Origin: Sphingomonas cremea
GTDB taxonomy: Bacteria; Pseudomonadota; Alphaproteobacteria; Sphingomonadales; Sphingomonadaceae
Reading direction: 5' to 3'
Length of the DNA stretch: 64,000 nucleotides
NCBI RefSeq assembly: GCF_021502585.1
Contig: NZ_JAKFGM010000002.1
Location: 124,001 to 188,000, forward strand
Part shown: piece by piece, positions 1 through 8,837 of the stretch
Position numbering within the stretch: position 1 is the stretch's first letter
Layout of the letters: every line of letters begins with the position of its first letter
The notes under the pieces: generated by a model
What the model was told of the DNA's origin: nothing
Seen by the model: only the letters and a program-made list of their open reading frames with translations
Database searches by the model: none
Made by a program: the position numbers and the translations under genes

Positions 1-342
1 GAGCAGCCATTTGCGGGTGCCGTCGGTCGACACCTGCGCCTCGACCACTTCCGGGCGGGTCAAGGTGAACCGCTCCGCGAGCCACGGCTGCTGCGCCTTG
101 GCGATGTCGGTCATCGCCGAAAAGTCGCTGACCCCCCGATTATAGATCCAGTGCCAGATCTGTTTTGCGCGGAGCTTCGCCTGTTTCGGATCGAGCCCGG
201 CCGATTCCAGCGCGGCGCGAATTTCTTCCTTGGGCAGGCCGACCAATTCGACCTTGCCGTCGGCGCGTTGAACGGCCGCGCGCGGAACGGGCACGGGATC
301 GATGGGGCCGGGGATCGGCATCAAATTAGTATCGGCGCTCAT
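1..342 (-). CDS. rlmN: 23S rRNA/tRNA adenine-C2 methyltransferase RlmN, N-terminal part
   Basis: Only the first 114 codons lie in the window; the gene reads leftwards off the edge from an ATG at 342. RlmN is a radical-SAM enzyme that methylates C2 of A2503 in 23S rRNA and of A37 in some tRNAs. The visible part is the N-terminal accessory domain. The stretch LRAKQIWHWIYNRGVSDF at residues 57-74 is the family's conserved R/KaxQiwxWiy segment, and LVGLPKEEIRAAL precedes it. The radical-SAM CxxxCxxC cluster would lie outside the window. It follows the tad operon on the same strand, 27 bp after the IalB-like gene. The family call rests on the N-terminal signature alone. Confidence 0.9.
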   Translation of the reverse strand, partial: MSADTNLMPIPGPIDPVPVPRAAVQRADGKVELVGLPKEEIRAALESAGLDPKQAKLRAKQIWHWIYNRGVSDFSAMTDIAKAQQPWLAERFTLTRPEVVEAQVSTDGTRKWLL

Positions 343-369
343 GGCAGGCGGGCGCCTTTACGTGAAAAC

Positions 370-867
370 TCAGCGATTTGCCAGCGCCGCCGCGCAGGCG
401 GCCGCCGCGTCGATGGCCAGCGGCGCGCCGTCGAGGCTGTAGCGGTCGACGATCCGCCCGCCCCCGGGGCTTCTGGCTTCGAGCCGCATTCCGCCGCTCG
501 CCCGCATCCTGGCGATGATCGCCTGCTCCTGCCCCGGGCCGCGACTCCAGGCCATGTCGCCCTGGGTCATCAGCAGGAACGGCGTGTCGCCAATGTATAG
601 CATGACGCTGGCTCCTGCCCTCGGGACTCGGCTCAGCCGGGCGGCGAACTGGCCGTGCCGTGGTCCACCGGCATCGAACGACAGACTGGCGCGGGCCGGG
701 GGGCGATCCTTGTAGACCGCGCCCAACGAGCGCGTTGCCGCCTCGCAAGTCCGCCCCGAACTGAGGGCCGCCCACTGCCCCCGTGCAGCAACGATCGATG
801 GCGCGGCGGCGAGTGGTACGGAAATGAACAGAAATGCGGCGGCCAATATCCTCAATTGCGCAACCAC
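370..867 (-). CDS. IalB-like periplasmic protein (uncharacterised)
   Basis: This 165-residue protein begins with a clear signal peptide (LRILAAAFLFISVPLAAAPS), so it is probably periplasmic. The rest has the layout of the invasion-associated-locus-B-like proteins that many sphingomonads carry next to rlmN: a QWAAL segment followed by a cysteine near residue 41, and a DRYSLDGAPLAIDAAA segment close to the C terminus. The molecular function of this group is unknown. The proposed start is a GTG that overlaps the end of the prepilin peptidase gene by 16 bp. A TTG a few codons downstream is also possible. The gene may be co-transcribed with the tad operon, but I see nothing that ties it to pilus assembly. 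Confidence 0.65.
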   Translation of the reverse strand: MVAQLRILAAAFLFISVPLAAAPSIVAARGQWAALSSGRTCEAATRSLGAVYKDRPPARASLSFDAGGPRHGQFAARLSRVPRAGASVMLYIGDTPFLLMTQGDMAWSRGPGQEQAIIARMRASGGMRLEARSPGGGRIVDRYSLDGAPLAIDAAAACAAALANR

Positions 868-1340
868 CAGCCCATCAACGCAACGCCCAGCGCGATCGCG
901 ATCCCATAGGGAATGCCCCCTCTGGGTTGAAGCATCAAGACCCGCGCACGGACGGAGTCAGGCCATTTCAATCGCCTCAGCCCAATGATGATAAGCGCTT
1001 CGACGCCGCCCGCGATTGCGATAGCCACTAGCAAGCGCCAGCCGTTCGACAGGTCGAACCACAACACTGATGCCGCCAACAGCTTTATGTCGCCGCCGCC
1101 CATCCAGCCGCGGCCGAACGCGAATGTCCCGACCGCCAGCATCGCGGCGAACAGGGCGAAATTCTGCCACAGACCAATGATCGGGCCGTCAAGCGCAAGC
1201 GCGGCAAAGGCTCCGATGGCGATCGCGCCCGAAATCCAATCGCTAATCTTAAGACGCAAGCCGTCCTGAAGCGCGGCGGCCAGCAGCAGCATGAAGAGCG
1301 CGATCGCCAGCCATTGAGGAGCCAACGCGAGGAGATTCAT
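852..1340 (-). CDS. cpaA: Prepilin peptidase CpaA/TadV
   Basis: A 162-residue polytopic inner-membrane aspartic protease that would cleave the Flp prepilin and the TadE-type pseudopilins. The two catalytic aspartates of the family are recognisable: one in DGLRLKISDW after the first membrane segment (residues 26-35), and one in the GxGD-type motif GGGDIKLLAA near residues 82-91. As usual for CpaA, there is no N-methyltransferase domain. The ATG at 1340 overlaps the stop of the TPR gene upstream by four bases (ATGA), indicating translational coupling. It is the last recognisable pilus gene of the operon. Confidence 0.9.
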   Translation of the reverse strand: MNLLALAPQWLAIALFMLLLAAALQDGLRLKISDWISGAIAIGAFAALALDGPIIGLWQNFALFAAMLAVGTFAFGRGWMGGGDIKLLAASVLWFDLSNGWRLLVAIAIAGGVEALIIIGLRRLKWPDSVRARVLMLQPRGGIPYGIAIALGVALMGWWLRN

Positions 1341-2173
1341 TTAGAAACGCCCAGCGCCGCCAGATTTTCGGCCGCCCGGGCATACCAGCGGCTTCGCAGC
1401 TCAATCGCCTGGGCGAAGGCTGCTTCGGCTCGCTTGGTTTGGCCGTCCGCAGCGGCGACCACCCCCGCGTCGTTGAGTCGCGCCGCATAGGCCTCGTCAC
1501 TCTCGCCCCGCATCCGGGCTGGAAGGTCCGCACCGACCGCCGCACGCGCCAATTCCAAGTTGTTGGCAAGGCGCGGCAGCGCGGGGTCGATCGCCGACGC
1601 TCGTTGAAAGAAGATCAGCGCCTCCGCCCATTGGCCGCGCAACATCAGCGACCAGCCCTGGTTATTGGGGACCTCGGCCCGCTTTGGATCGATGGCAGCG
1701 GCGCGGGCGTAGGCGGCGTCGGCCTCGGCCCAGCGACCCTGGCGGTCGGCGGCGGCTCCGCGCGCGTTCCATGCGCGCCAGCTGGCGGCGGGCACGCGCG
1801 TCGCCCGGTCGAGCAGCGCAGTTGCTTCGGTGGCTCGCCCCAGTCGAAGCGCTGCTATGCCCCCGCGTTCCAGCAACAGCCCGTCGTCCGGATGCACACC
1901 AAGCAGCGCCTTGTAGAGATTGAGCGCCTGCTCGTTTTCACCACGCGCCAAGGCAAGGTCGGCAAGCAGCCGATCGACCGGATCGCCCTTGGCTCCTGCC
2001 GCCACCGCGATAGCGAGCATCGCCTTGGCCTGATCTAGGCGCCCCGCCGCGATGGCGTGGCCAGCTTCGCTCAGTGAAATGGCCGGTGAAATCTGTTGTG
2101 CCGCTGGTTCCGGCAGCGGCGCTGGCGAGGCTGAATCGGCAAGTGCCAGGGCCAGCGCCAGCCCGAGGATCAT
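1337..2173 (-). CDS. TPR protein of the tad locus
   Basis: A 278-residue protein with an N-terminal signal sequence (LGLALALALADSASP) followed by several tetratricopeptide repeats, for example around residues 70-110 (ALNLYKALLGVHPDDG) and residues 135-190 (AEADAAYARAAAIDPKRAEV, ALIFFQRASAIDPALP). It lies between the TadD-like gene and cpaA and overlaps both by ATGA. This placement supports a role in assembly or stability of the Flp pilus machine, probably as a periplasmic scaffold. The exact role is not known. It is a second TPR protein beside the TadD homologue, so one of the two may substitute for functions found in a single TadD elsewhere. Confidence 0.8.
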   Translation of the reverse strand: MILGLALALALADSASPAPLPEPAAQQISPAISLSEAGHAIAAGRLDQAKAMLAIAVAAGAKGDPVDRLLADLALARGENEQALNLYKALLGVHPDDGLLLERGGIAALRLGRATEATALLDRATRVPAASWRAWNARGAAADRQGRWAEADAAYARAAAIDPKRAEVPNNQGWSLMLRGQWAEALIFFQRASAIDPALPRLANNLELARAAVGADLPARMRGESDEAYAARLNDAGVVAAADGQTKRAEAAFAQAIELRSRWYARAAENLAALGVSK

Positions 2174-3126
2174 GCGGTGCGCCTAGACGCGATCTCTCGC
2201 GCCGCATCGCGGCCGAGCAGGATGGTAAGTCCTCCCTCGGCACCTTCCTGCCGTTCGAGCGCGAACCCAAACTGAGCGGCGATCCGTTCGGCTCTCGCCG
2301 CATCCGGGGCTGAGAACAGAATGACGCTTTGCCTGCGGACCGCAGGAGCATCGCCGATCTTTGCGGCGGCAAAGCCGCGCGCCGCCAGATAGGCGCGGGT
2401 GCGAGCCGCAAGGCCTTGGACCCGGGCTGCATTGAGCAGGGTTACGGCGGGCTGCATCTTCTTTTCGAAGCGGATCGTCGTGCTGGTGGCGGTGCGGGTC
2501 ACGGTTCGCGCTTCCCAGCGGGGCTCGGGCCTGGTGACCAGCGCCACCTCTCGCATCGACAGACGCTCAAGGCGAAGGGGAGCAACAGGATGCTCAACCG
2601 CCACCGGCGCGGGACGCGACGGTGCGAGGGCGACCGTCACGCTCCGCGCCGGCGGCGGCGGCAGCACGGGAACCGAGCCAGGCGCTTCGCGCGGCGCCTC
2701 GGGGGCGACGACGCGCGCCGCCAGCTCAGTCTTGACCCGTGCGGCTTCCTCACGCTGTCCCTGCGCATCCAGGGACTGGGCGAACAGCGAGTAAGTTTTC
2801 GTATCGGCAGGATTGACCGCCAATGCCATTTCATAGTGGCGACGCGACAGGTCGGTTCGGCCCATCCGATCGTAACAGGCAGCGAGTCCGAGCATCGCGT
2901 CGACGCTATCGGGCTCCTCCCGCAGCGCCTTGCGATAGGCTTCGACCGCCAGGCCGACATTGCCCAACGCCAGCTGCGCATTGCCTTCGCCGACGCGGAA
3001 GTTCGCAGGCTGGCGGCCAACCGCAAGCGGCTGCTTGATCGAGCGAACTTCGACGTTGCCGGTAGCACACGAAGCAAGGCCCGCTGCGGCGACAGCATAA
3101 AGGAGACAGCTACTGCGCTTGATCAT
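2170..3126 (-). CDS. tadD: TadD-like TPR lipoprotein with C-terminal LytR_C-type domain
   Basis: A 318-residue protein with a lipoprotein signal (LLYAVAAAGLASCATG, Cys near residue 20). TPR units follow at about residues 45-130 (AVEAYRKALREEPDSVDAML, DLSRRHYEMALAVNPADTKT). A proline-rich linker leads to a C-terminal domain of about 90 residues (TLLNAARVQGLAARTRAYLA, then RQSVILFSAPDAARAERIA) that resembles the LytR_C domain. TadD is the outer-membrane pilotin-like lipoprotein of the tad apparatus. The ATG is one base from the tadC stop, and the stop is coupled to the next gene by ATGA. The LytR_C assignment is from pattern recognition only. Confidence 0.8.
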   Translation of the reverse strand: MIKRSSCLLYAVAAAGLASCATGNVEVRSIKQPLAVGRQPANFRVGEGNAQLALGNVGLAVEAYRKALREEPDSVDAMLGLAACYDRMGRTDLSRRHYEMALAVNPADTKTYSLFAQSLDAQGQREEAARVKTELAARVVAPEAPREAPGSVPVLPPPPARSVTVALAPSRPAPVAVEHPVAPLRLERLSMREVALVTRPEPRWEARTVTRTATSTTIRFEKKMQPAVTLLNAARVQGLAARTRAYLAARGFAAAKIGDAPAVRRQSVILFSAPDAARAERIAAQFGFALERQEGAEGGLTILLGRDAAREIASRRTA

Positions 3127-3127
3127 A

Positions 3128-4105
3128 TCAATTCCCCAAGGCTGGCATCACCGCGCGGATCGTACGGATCACGGCGGGAAGCATCAGCACCCCAATCATC
3201 ACAGGCAACATGCAGCACACCAACGGTATCGACAGCAGCACCGGCAGCCGGTGCGCCTTTTCCTCGGCACGCATCCGGCGGCGCTCGCGCATTTCCGAGG
3301 CGTAGACGCGCAGCGTCTGCGCGACGCTCGATCCCAGCTTGTGCGATTGGATCAGAAGCGTTGCAAAGGCGCGAATATCGTCAGCGCCGGAGCGGTCGGC
3401 CATCCGCCGAAGCGCGTCTTCCTGGCTTCGCCCGGCGCGAAGCTCCAGCACCACGGCCCCCAATTGCTCCGCAAGCAGTGGGTGCGAACGGGTCATTTCC
3501 ATCCCGACACGGCTGAAGGCCGCTTCCAATCCCAGTCCGGCTTCGACGCAGACGAGCATCAGGTCGAGGGCATCAGGGAAGCCGTTAATAATCTCACGCT
3601 GCCGCCGATCGGCCTTGGCGCGGATCCACAAGCTCGGCAGGTAGAGGCCGGCCACTGCTGCAATCATGCCGACGATGTAGAGCTTCATTGCCGACGGCGA
3701 ACTGCCGCTGGCCCAAAGGAAGGCGATGGTCGCAAGGGGCAGGCCGATAACCATCAATAGCCGAATGAGCGAATAGGTGCGCGGTGCGTGACCCTTGGTA
3801 TAGCCCGCAGCGACCAGCCTGCTGCGCAGGGTCGCATCCTTGGTGTCGACCAGTGGAACGCCCGCTTTTTCGATCGCCGTGACCAGCGCAATCCAGGCAC
3901 CGCGTGCATCGTGAACCCGAAGTCCTGCGCCTGGCGCCACGCCGTCCTGTTCCGTCGAATGCCCGGTCGCGCCGGAAAGCCGCTGTCGAACCGCGCGCCT
4001 TTCCTCTACCGAAATCGTGAGCCCGAAGGTGACCCCGACCACCGCCACGAACAGCAGGAACAATAGGGCCATCCGTGCGGCGTCATTGGAAAGAAATTCG
4101 GTCAT
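3128..4105 (-). CDS. tadC: Tad inner-membrane platform protein TadC
   Basis: A 325-residue member of the T2SSF/GspF family. A first membrane segment near the N terminus (MALLFLLFVAVVGVTFGLTI) is followed by a cytoplasmic stretch, two membrane segments around residues 115-160, the GspF core with DALDLMLVCVEAGLGLEAAF near residue 180, and a final membrane segment (LLSIPLVCCMLPVMIGVLML) before the C terminus. With TadB it forms the platform on which the CpaF ATPase works. Six bases separate it from tadB upstream and one base separates it from the next gene, so it is firmly within the operon. Confidence 0.93.
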   Translation of the reverse strand: MTEFLSNDAARMALLFLLFVAVVGVTFGLTISVEERRAVRQRLSGATGHSTEQDGVAPGAGLRVHDARGAWIALVTAIEKAGVPLVDTKDATLRSRLVAAGYTKGHAPRTYSLIRLLMVIGLPLATIAFLWASGSSPSAMKLYIVGMIAAVAGLYLPSLWIRAKADRRQREIINGFPDALDLMLVCVEAGLGLEAAFSRVGMEMTRSHPLLAEQLGAVVLELRAGRSQEDALRRMADRSGADDIRAFATLLIQSHKLGSSVAQTLRVYASEMRERRRMRAEEKAHRLPVLLSIPLVCCMLPVMIGVLMLPAVIRTIRAVMPALGN

Positions 4106-4111
4106 GACGCG

Positions 4112-5113
4112 CTACACCTTCAAGTCGATCATTTTGCGGATCGAAACAAATCCGATGGTATAGAGAATCAACAGCCCGACATATCCCGGCATGAACGCGG
4201 GATCGTCGGCAACGTCGAGATAGAATCTGGGATTGCCGAGAAACAGCAAGGTGAAGGCGACGATCGGCAAGCCGGTCAGCATTGCCCCGGTCATCCGTCC
4301 CTCGCTCGAAAGCGCCCGGACCTTCAGCATCATCGACGCTCGTTCGCGAATCACCTGGCTCAGATTTTCCAGGATTTCCGCCAGGTTGCCGCCCGTCTCG
4401 TTCTGCACCGCAAGGCTGACGACAAACATCCGCATGTCCTCAAGGTCCCAGCGATCCGCCATTGCCGACAATGCATCGCGCAAGTCTGCGCCATAGGTCA
4501 CCTCATCGACGACGATCCCAAACTGGCTGCCGATCGGGTCGGGCATTTCCACTGTCAGCAAATCGAGTGCCGCGGCTATCGGATGGCCGGCACGAAGGCC
4601 GCGAACAAACACGTCGAGGGCCACCGGGAACTGGTCCTGCATCTTCTTGCGCATCCGGTTGGCCCGGACCTGGAAGTAGAGCATCGGGATGCCCGCGCCG
4701 ATCACGAATGCGACGGTTGCAAGAAGCACTATTCGGCCGCCGCCAAGCGCCGCCCCACTGATCGCCATGAACAGGATCATGACGACGAAGATCAACGCTG
4801 GAGCGATCAGCAAGGTTAGCATCAGCCTGCCGGTCGGCATCGACACGCCGGCGGCCATCAATGTCTTTTCGAAGGCGATGGCCGGCCGTGCGATTATTTC
4901 CGGAAGGCCTTCGGGAAGGCTGCTTGCCCGACGGCGGAGCAATTGCATCGCTTCGCTGCGCCCCACTCCGCGATTGATCATATCCAGTCGCTGGTTGATG
5001 GCCCGGCTTTCCAGTCGGCGGCCGACGATGCTCGAAAGGATCCGCTCGACCGCGAATACGACTGCGGCAAAGATGAGGATCAGGGCGGTTGCTTTGAGCC
5101 AGACGCCGGTCAT
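4112..5113 (-). CDS. tadB: Tad inner-membrane platform protein TadB
   Basis: A 333-residue GspF-family protein, partner of TadC. It has an N-terminal membrane anchor, two membrane segments around residues 100-150 (LMLTLLIAPALIFVVMILF and a following hydrophobic stretch), the GspF core including QFPVALDVFVRGLRAGHPIA, a conserved VSLAVQNETGGNLAEILENL segment, and C-terminal membrane segments. The ATG at 5113 overlaps the cpaF stop by four bases (ATGA). TadB and TadC are normally adjacent, as here. Confidence 0.93.
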   Translation of the reverse strand: MTGVWLKATALILIFAAVVFAVERILSSIVGRRLESRAINQRLDMINRGVGRSEAMQLLRRRASSLPEGLPEIIARPAIAFEKTLMAAGVSMPTGRLMLTLLIAPALIFVVMILFMAISGAALGGGRIVLLATVAFVIGAGIPMLYFQVRANRMRKKMQDQFPVALDVFVRGLRAGHPIAAALDLLTVEMPDPIGSQFGIVVDEVTYGADLRDALSAMADRWDLEDMRMFVVSLAVQNETGGNLAEILENLSQVIRERASMMLKVRALSSEGRMTGAMLTGLPIVAFTLLFLGNPRFYLDVADDPAFMPGYVGLLILYTIGFVSIRKMIDLKV

Positions 5114-6498
5114 GCTTCGAAATTCCTGTCCGGTCGGAATAGGTCGGGCGCTAGTGTCACGCCATGCGCTATTACCTGCTCAAGGAAGCGCGGCCGGATG
5201 CCACTGGCTTCGAACCGGCCCTGCACCATCCCGTCCGACGATATTCCGGTTTGGCGGAAGCGGAAGATTTCCTGCATGGTGATGACGTCGCCCTCCATGC
5301 CGCTGATCTCCGACAGGCTGACGAGCCTGCGCCGGCCGTCACTCAGACGCGCGACCTGGACAACGACGTGGATTGCCGACGCGATTTGCGCTCGCGCTGA
5401 ACGTGCCGGCACGTCGATACCGCTCATCCCGATCATCTGCTCGACGCGTGACAGGGCGTCGCGCGGAGTATTGGCGTGCACCGTCGTCATCGAACCGTCG
5501 TGACCGGTATTCATGGCCTGCAGCATGTCGAATGCTTCGCCGGCTCGAACCTCGCCGACGATGATCCGGTCGGGCCGCATGCGCAGCGAGTTCTTGACCA
5601 GGTCGCGTTGAAGGATTTCACCCTTGCCCTCAATATTCGCGGGCCGAGTTTCGAGGCGTGCGACATGGGGCTGCTGCAACTGCAGCTCAGCGGAGTCTTC
5701 GATGGTCACGATCCGCTCGCGATTGTCGATGAACGCCGACATGGCGTTGAGCATGGTCGTCTTGCCCGAGCCCGTTCCGCCCGAAATCAGCGTGTTGAGC
5801 CGGGCAGCGACAACTGCCTTCAGCACTTCAGCGACCTGAGACGGAACCGATCCGATTTCGATGAGCCGCGCCATGCTGATCGGCGTCTTAGCGAATTTGC
5901 GGATGGACAGCAGCGCGCCGTCGAGCGCCAGTGGCGGCACCACCGCATTGACGCGGCTTCCGTCGGCAAGGCGGGCATCGACCATCGGCGCGGATTCATC
6001 GACCCGGCGGCCGACAGCGGAGACGATCTTCTGGATGATCCGGATGAGATGCTTCTCATCCTTGAAGCGAACCGGCGACGGCTCAAGCACGCCGAAGCGC
6101 TCGACGAACACGCTGTCATGGCCATTGACCAGGATGTCGGTGATCGTTCCGTCTTTCAGCAGCGGCTCGAGCGGGCCAAGGCCGAGCAACTCGTCGAGAA
6201 CGTCGTCAACCAGTTGGCGCCGTTCGGCATGGTTCAACGCATGGCGTTGCTTGTCGAGCTCCTCGAGGACGATGTCTCCGACTTCTTCCTCAATCTGCTC
6301 CCGCGACATAGTGTCGAGCGCGCTGAGGTTGATTAGGCTCAGCAGGCGCTGGTGAAGCTCGACCTTCAGGTCCGTATGGAGATCGACGGTCGTGAATGCC
6401 CCGGCGTCACCAGTCGCATCCAGGCGCCGGTCATGCTCGGTCCGCTCCGCGACCTCTTCAGGCGATATCTGGTCCTTGGGCTTGCGGATCTGCCACAT
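5110..6498 (-). CDS. cpaF: Tad secretion ATPase CpaF/TadA
   Basis: A 462-residue hexameric VirB11/GspE-type ATPase that would power Flp pilus extension and retraction at the cytoplasmic membrane. Visible motifs are Walker A GGTGSGKT at residues 240-247, an Asp-box-like DSAELQLQ near 268, Walker [17 protein letters not shown] at 311-326, and the His box [19 protein letters not shown] at 331-349. The N-terminal helical region (residues 45-140) is as in other CpaF proteins. It follows cpaE by two bases and overlaps tadB by ATGA. No key residue is missing. Confidence 0.96.
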   Translation of the reverse strand: MWQIRKPKDQISPEEVAERTEHDRRLDATGDAGAFTTVDLHTDLKVELHQRLLSLINLSALDTMSREQIEEEVGDIVLEELDKQRHALNHAERRQLVDDVLDELLGLGPLEPLLKDGTITDILVNGHDSVFVERFGVLEPSPVRFKDEKHLIRIIQKIVSAVGRRVDESAPMVDARLADGSRVNAVVPPLALDGALLSIRKFAKTPISMARLIEIGSVPSQVAEVLKAVVAARLNTLISGGTGSGKTTMLNAMSAFIDNRERIVTIEDSAELQLQQPHVARLETRPANIEGKGEILQRDLVKNSLRMRPDRIIVGEVRAGEAFDMLQAMNTGHDGSMTTVHANTPRDALSRVEQMIGMSGIDVPARSARAQIASAIHVVVQVARLSDGRRRLVSLSEISGMEGDVITMQEIFRFRQTGISSDGMVQGRFEASGIRPRFLEQVIAHGVTLAPDLFRPDRNFEA

Positions 6499-6500
6499 GA

Positions 6501-7700
6501 CTAATGCTCCAGCCCAAGGGCGGCGGTGACGCCCTGTTCAAGCGTGTCGATGTCCTTGCCAAGCGCGCACTTGCGCTTGACCTCCGCAATCGGCACGCCG
6601 CGATCGATTGCCATGCTCATCGTCTGATGGTCGTTGGCGACGGTGAAAGCGATCGGGCGCCGCAGCACCCGCTCCGCGTCGGCGGGCCCAAGGGTCCGGA
6701 ACAGGCCTTTTTCCGTGCGATTGAGAACGATCCTCACATCGAGTTGGTCCAAATCCTGCGATGCCAGCAGGTCAAGTTGGCGCCGGGCGCGGTGGAGACT
6801 GGACACCCGCAATTGCGTGACCATCAGCACGAGGTCCGCCCGTGCCAGCAACGACAGCGACCAGTTGGTCCAGTTGGCGGGCAAGTCGATGAATACCGTC
6901 CCGAATTCGTCCGTGGCGAGATCGACGATCGACAGCAGCTGGTCGCTGTTAAGCGATTCCAGCGGCATGATATCGCGTGGCGCTGCGATCACGTGAAGGC
7001 CGCTTGAATCTTGTACGGCGATCGATCGCATCAGTCCGCCGTCGAGCCTTTTTCCGGCATCGATCAAGTCGCTGAATGTCAGTTTGGGATGAAGCCCAAG
7101 CTGAACCGCGGCGTCGCCGAACTGCACATCGAGGTCGATCAGGCACGCTTGGCGACCCACGGCTGCTTCGTCTGCAGCGAAACGGGTGGCCAGTTGGCCG
7201 AGAAGCGCAGTCGCCCCGACGCCGCCCTCGCTCTTGATCACCGCGACGATCTTGTGTTGACCGGCGCGTTGTCGCGGGCCTTGCTCCGACACCATCCGGC
7301 GGATCGGGTCGAGTGCGGTTTCCAGCTCTTCGGCGTCGATCGGCAATGGAATAACGTCATGCGCCCCTGCGCGAACCAGCGCACGAACCAATGCCATTGG
7401 CGGCTCATAGGCGGCGGCGATCAGCGGCACAGGCCCCTTGGCCAATTGCTCGAACCGGGCGACCGATGTCTTGTCGTCGGCATTGACCTGGACGACGGCC
7501 GCCGCTGCCCCGGACAGGACCGACGAATCAACCGTAGCGGACGGGTCGACGATCACCAGCTCCAGCGGGAAGCCGGATGCGCGGGCGCCGACCAGCTCAT
7601 TCGCTTCCCCTTCGACACCGGCAAGCAACAGGCGCACGGGAGCGGGGCCGGTGTCGGCCATCCACTGGGCGCTGGGTCGATCAGGTGTGTGCACGCTCAT
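6501..7700 (-). CDS. cpaE: Pilus polar-localisation ATPase-like protein CpaE/TadZ
   Basis: A 399-residue protein with an N-terminal receiver-like domain (about residues 20-135, LLLAGVEGEANEL to AHDVIPLPIDAEELETAL) and a C-terminal ParA/MinD-like domain. CpaE/TadZ proteins place the pilus machine at the cell pole. The P-loop position reads KSEGGVGATALL at residues 156-167, so the lysine expected in GKT/S is replaced by alanine. Such atypical Walker A motifs are known in the TadZ family. The downstream segment FIDLPANWTNWSLSLLARAD corresponds to the MinD-type switch region. It sits between the TadE-like gene and cpaF. Confidence 0.9.
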   Translation of the reverse strand: MSVHTPDRPSAQWMADTGPAPVRLLLAGVEGEANELVGARASGFPLELVIVDPSATVDSSVLSGAAAAVVQVNADDKTSVARFEQLAKGPVPLIAAAYEPPMALVRALVRAGAHDVIPLPIDAEELETALDPIRRMVSEQGPRQRAGQHKIVAVIKSEGGVGATALLGQLATRFAADEAAVGRQACLIDLDVQFGDAAVQLGLHPKLTFSDLIDAGKRLDGGLMRSIAVQDSSGLHVIAAPRDIMPLESLNSDQLLSIVDLATDEFGTVFIDLPANWTNWSLSLLARADLVLMVTQLRVSSLHRARRQLDLLASQDLDQLDVRIVLNRTEKGLFRTLGPADAERVLRRPIAFTVANDHQTMSMAIDRGVPIAEVKRKCALGKDIDTLEQGVTAALGLEH

Positions 7701-7707
7701 AACATCC

Positions 7708-8316
7708 TCAATTCGAAAAAGTCCCCGAGCTATCCTCGGCGGTCAGCGTCGCGGAAGCCGCCGGTAGATTCCATCCGGCAAAGCCCAGCAAGGCAATTGG
7801 CTTGAATCGCATGTCCCGAACGGTGACGGTGACAAGAGGCTGGACATCCATCGTCTCATCGGCGGCGCCGGCATAGCCAAAGCCCGAACCTGAGTAGCTG
7901 ATCACGACCTTGCTTGGGCTGATCAGCGGGTTCATCTGCGACATTCGCGTAACGATCGTGTTGAACGCGGTAGTGTCGACGGTGCTGTTAGAGAACGGGC
8001 AAGGGTCCACCTTGCACAGGCAGCCGCCACTGTTGCATTCGATCGTTCCCAATGCACTGGACGGAATTAGGTCGCCACTCTTGACCGTGCCAGCCACATA
8101 GCTTGCTTCGACGAGGTCCGGCGAGACCGGAGTCGTGACGATTGCCATCCGGGCGCCCATCTGGGTCGCCTTCTCGGTTTCGTTGAGCTGCCAGAAGAAG
8201 CGGCCGGTATCGATAATCCCGAACAGCAACAGGATTAGCAGCGGCAGGACGAGCGCAAACTCGGCGGCACTTGCAGCACGGCGATCGCCGAGAAGATGGT
8301 GGAGCATCAAGGTCAT
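7708..8316 (-). CDS. TadE-like pseudopilin (second copy)
   Basis: A 202-residue protein with the TadE signature at its N terminus: a short basic leader, then ASAAEFALVLPLLILLLFGI with the conserved glutamate, then a periplasmic domain. The start at 8316 is chosen because its ATG overlaps the stop of the upstream tadE by four bases (ATGA). A longer reading frame would run into that gene. The periplasmic part has a cysteine cluster (CNSGGCLCKVDPC) that may form disulfides. TadE and TadF are minor pseudopilins processed by CpaA and required for pilus assembly. This one holds the TadF position, but I would not insist on that name. Confidence 0.85.
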   Translation of the reverse strand: MTLMLHHLLGDRRAASAAEFALVLPLLILLLFGIIDTGRFFWQLNETEKATQMGARMAIVTTPVSPDLVEASYVAGTVKSGDLIPSSALGTIECNSGGCLCKVDPCPFSNSTVDTTAFNTIVTRMSQMNPLISPSKVVISYSGSGFGYAGAADETMDVQPLVTVTVRDMRFKPIALLGFAGWNLPAASATLTAEDSSGTFSN

Positions 8317-8837
8317 GACCCGATCACCGGAGCTTCGGATTCGGCGCGCAGGCAAAGGTTGGCCGTCGGCAGTCCGAGCGAACCCAGCACCGAACGGTAG
8401 CCGACTGCCGCGCTGACTTTGACGACCGGAATGTCGCCGGCGAGCGACTGGTAAATGCCGTCATAATCGTCGTTGGATACGCAGCGCACGGTGATGGTCA
8501 ACGTCTGCGTCCCGCTCCCGCAATTTCGAGCCCAATAGCTGGCGCCGAACCGTCCCGTCCCCGCACCGGTGACGGTACCGGTCTTGGTGACATTCGCGAT
8601 CAAGGTCTCCGCCCCCGAGCTAACTGTTGCCCCTGGGCAAGTGTAATTTGCTTCCAGCGGAAGCCTCGCCGCGTAGCGCGCGCCATCACGGACTTGTTTG
8701 ACCAGCCCGTGTTCGTCGAGGAAGTAATTCCCGAGCTCGGCACTGCCGAACATCAGCACCAGCAGGAATGGCAATACCATCGCCATTTCCGCCGCCGCGG
8801 TGCCGCCGTCCTGGGCAAAGGGGTTGCGCCATTTCAT
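8313..8837 (-). CDS. tadE: TadE-like pseudopilin (first copy)
   Basis: A 174-residue minor pseudopilin. Residues 11-35 contain the prepilin-like stretch GGTAAAEMAMVLPFLLVLMF, with a glutamate five residues after the likely cleavage site and a hydrophobic helix. The periplasmic domain has cysteines near residues 67, 109, 118 and 162 that could pair. The ATG shares one base with the TGA of the tadG-like gene (TGATG), and the stop is coupled to the second tadE-like gene. Confidence 0.88.
   Translation of the reverse strand: MKWRNPFAQDGGTAAAEMAMVLPFLLVLMFGSAELGNYFLDEHGLVKQVRDGARYAARLPLEANYTCPGATVSSGAETLIANVTKTGTVTGAGTGRFGASYWARNCGSGTQTLTITVRCVSNDDYDGIYQSLAGDIPVVKVSAAVGYRSVLGSLGLPTANLCLRAESEAPVIGS

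Noticed and set aside
2329-3516. Long plus-strand frame opposite the TadD-like and tadC genes
   Set aside because: It is antisense to two well-supported tad genes, is Arg-rich without domains and has no ribosome-binding site.
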